This document shows, in pieces, positions 63,959-64,000 of a stretch of 64,000 nt of DNA. This DNA is from Turneriella parva DSM 21527. Its GTDB lineage: Bacteria > Spirochaetota > Leptospiria > Turneriellales > Turneriellaceae. The notes beneath the pieces were generated by a model, which was given only the letters and a program-made list of their open reading frames with translations, had not been told where the DNA came from and ran no database searches. Made by a program: the position numbers and the translations under genes. How positions within the stretch are numbered: position 1 is the first letter of the stretch; the number at the start of each line of letters is the position of its first letter. The stretch lies in contig NC_018020.1 of assembly GCF_000266885.1 (NCBI RefSeq), positions 2,232,001 through 2,296,000 on the forward strand. Reading direction: 5' to 3'.

Positions 63959-64000
63959 ATGAAGGGTTTTACTGTTACCGGCGATACGCCTGAAAAATTT
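63959..64000 (+). CDS. Start of an unidentified gene cut by the right edge
   Basis: An ATG at 63959 opens a frame of 14 codons (MKGFTVTGDTPEKF) to the window end with no stop. The frame has a stop just upstream (63950-63952), so this is the first possible start. No Shine-Dalgarno is present, but a good promoter lies right before it. Too little remains to assign a family. Confidence 0.4.
   Translation, partial: MKGFTVTGDTPEKF

Overview
The window looks like chromosomal DNA (moderately GC-rich by eye) from a free-living spirochaete of the Leptospira/Leptonema/Turneriella group. This is inferred from family content, not from a database match. The pointers are several very large lipoproteins with relaxed spirochaete-type lipoboxes, a C-terminal domain resembling DUF1554, two small proteins resembling the leptospiral DUF1564 family, an outer-membrane-type envelope and an ADP-heptose pathway enzyme. 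I see no tRNA or rRNA gene, CRISPR array, insertion sequence or phage gene.

Layout. 1-2734: a secreted family I lipase, the start of a membrane-anchored protein running off the left edge, and a secreted CsgG/TolB-like protein with a membrane tail. 2865-25910: about 23 kb of surface or periplasmic lipoproteins. Three are ~2000-aa paralogues (Ig-like, chitobiase-like and FN3 modules, an NHL-type propeller, three or four LamG domains and exchangeable C-termini). One is a 1122-aa protein ending in seven 216-bp repeats that should form an integrin-alpha-like propeller. A small AgmX/PglI-type protein lies among them. 25925-31718: a penicillin-acylase-family hydrolase, a DUF1564-like protein, a DegT-fold sugar enzyme whose PLP lysine is a histidine, a mini zinc ribbon, and a fusion of heptose-bisphosphate phosphatase with heptose-phosphate adenylyltransferase. 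31740-39092: xseA diverges from a 778-aa fusion of a dead isochorismatase-like domain, an APH-like kinase and a dual-specificity phosphatase; then the overlapping operon cdsA-dxr-proB-tdk. 39130-45805: a lipoprotein with about 14 blade repeats, a GT-C glycosyltransferase, a TraB/GumN protein, a DnaC-like helicase loader and an acyl-CoA dehydrogenase. 45843-49034: recF and dnaN, with truA divergent; dnaA is not adjacent. 49044-54958: a 1584-aa polytopic membrane protein and tgt. 55120-57742: a second DUF1564-like gene, trpE and trpG. 57739-63857: a tightly packed minus-strand operon of an RsbU/SpoIIE-type phosphatase, a TPR protein, a beta-rich secreted protein, an FtsB/DivIC-like protein and uvrB. 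A new plus-strand gene starts at the right edge.

Themes. Many neighbours overlap by 4 bp (ATGA), so operons are compact. Shine-Dalgarno sequences are often weak, and TTG or GTG starts are common. Perfect short hairpins, several with a GGGC/GCCC core, sit at gene ends and sometimes over start codons. The strongest candidates for new biology are the pseudo-isochorismatase/kinase/phosphatase fusion, the modular LamG/propeller lipoprotein cluster with its recombining repeats, the DegT-like enzyme with its palindromic operator, and the giant membrane protein. No gap between genes exceeds about 220 bases.
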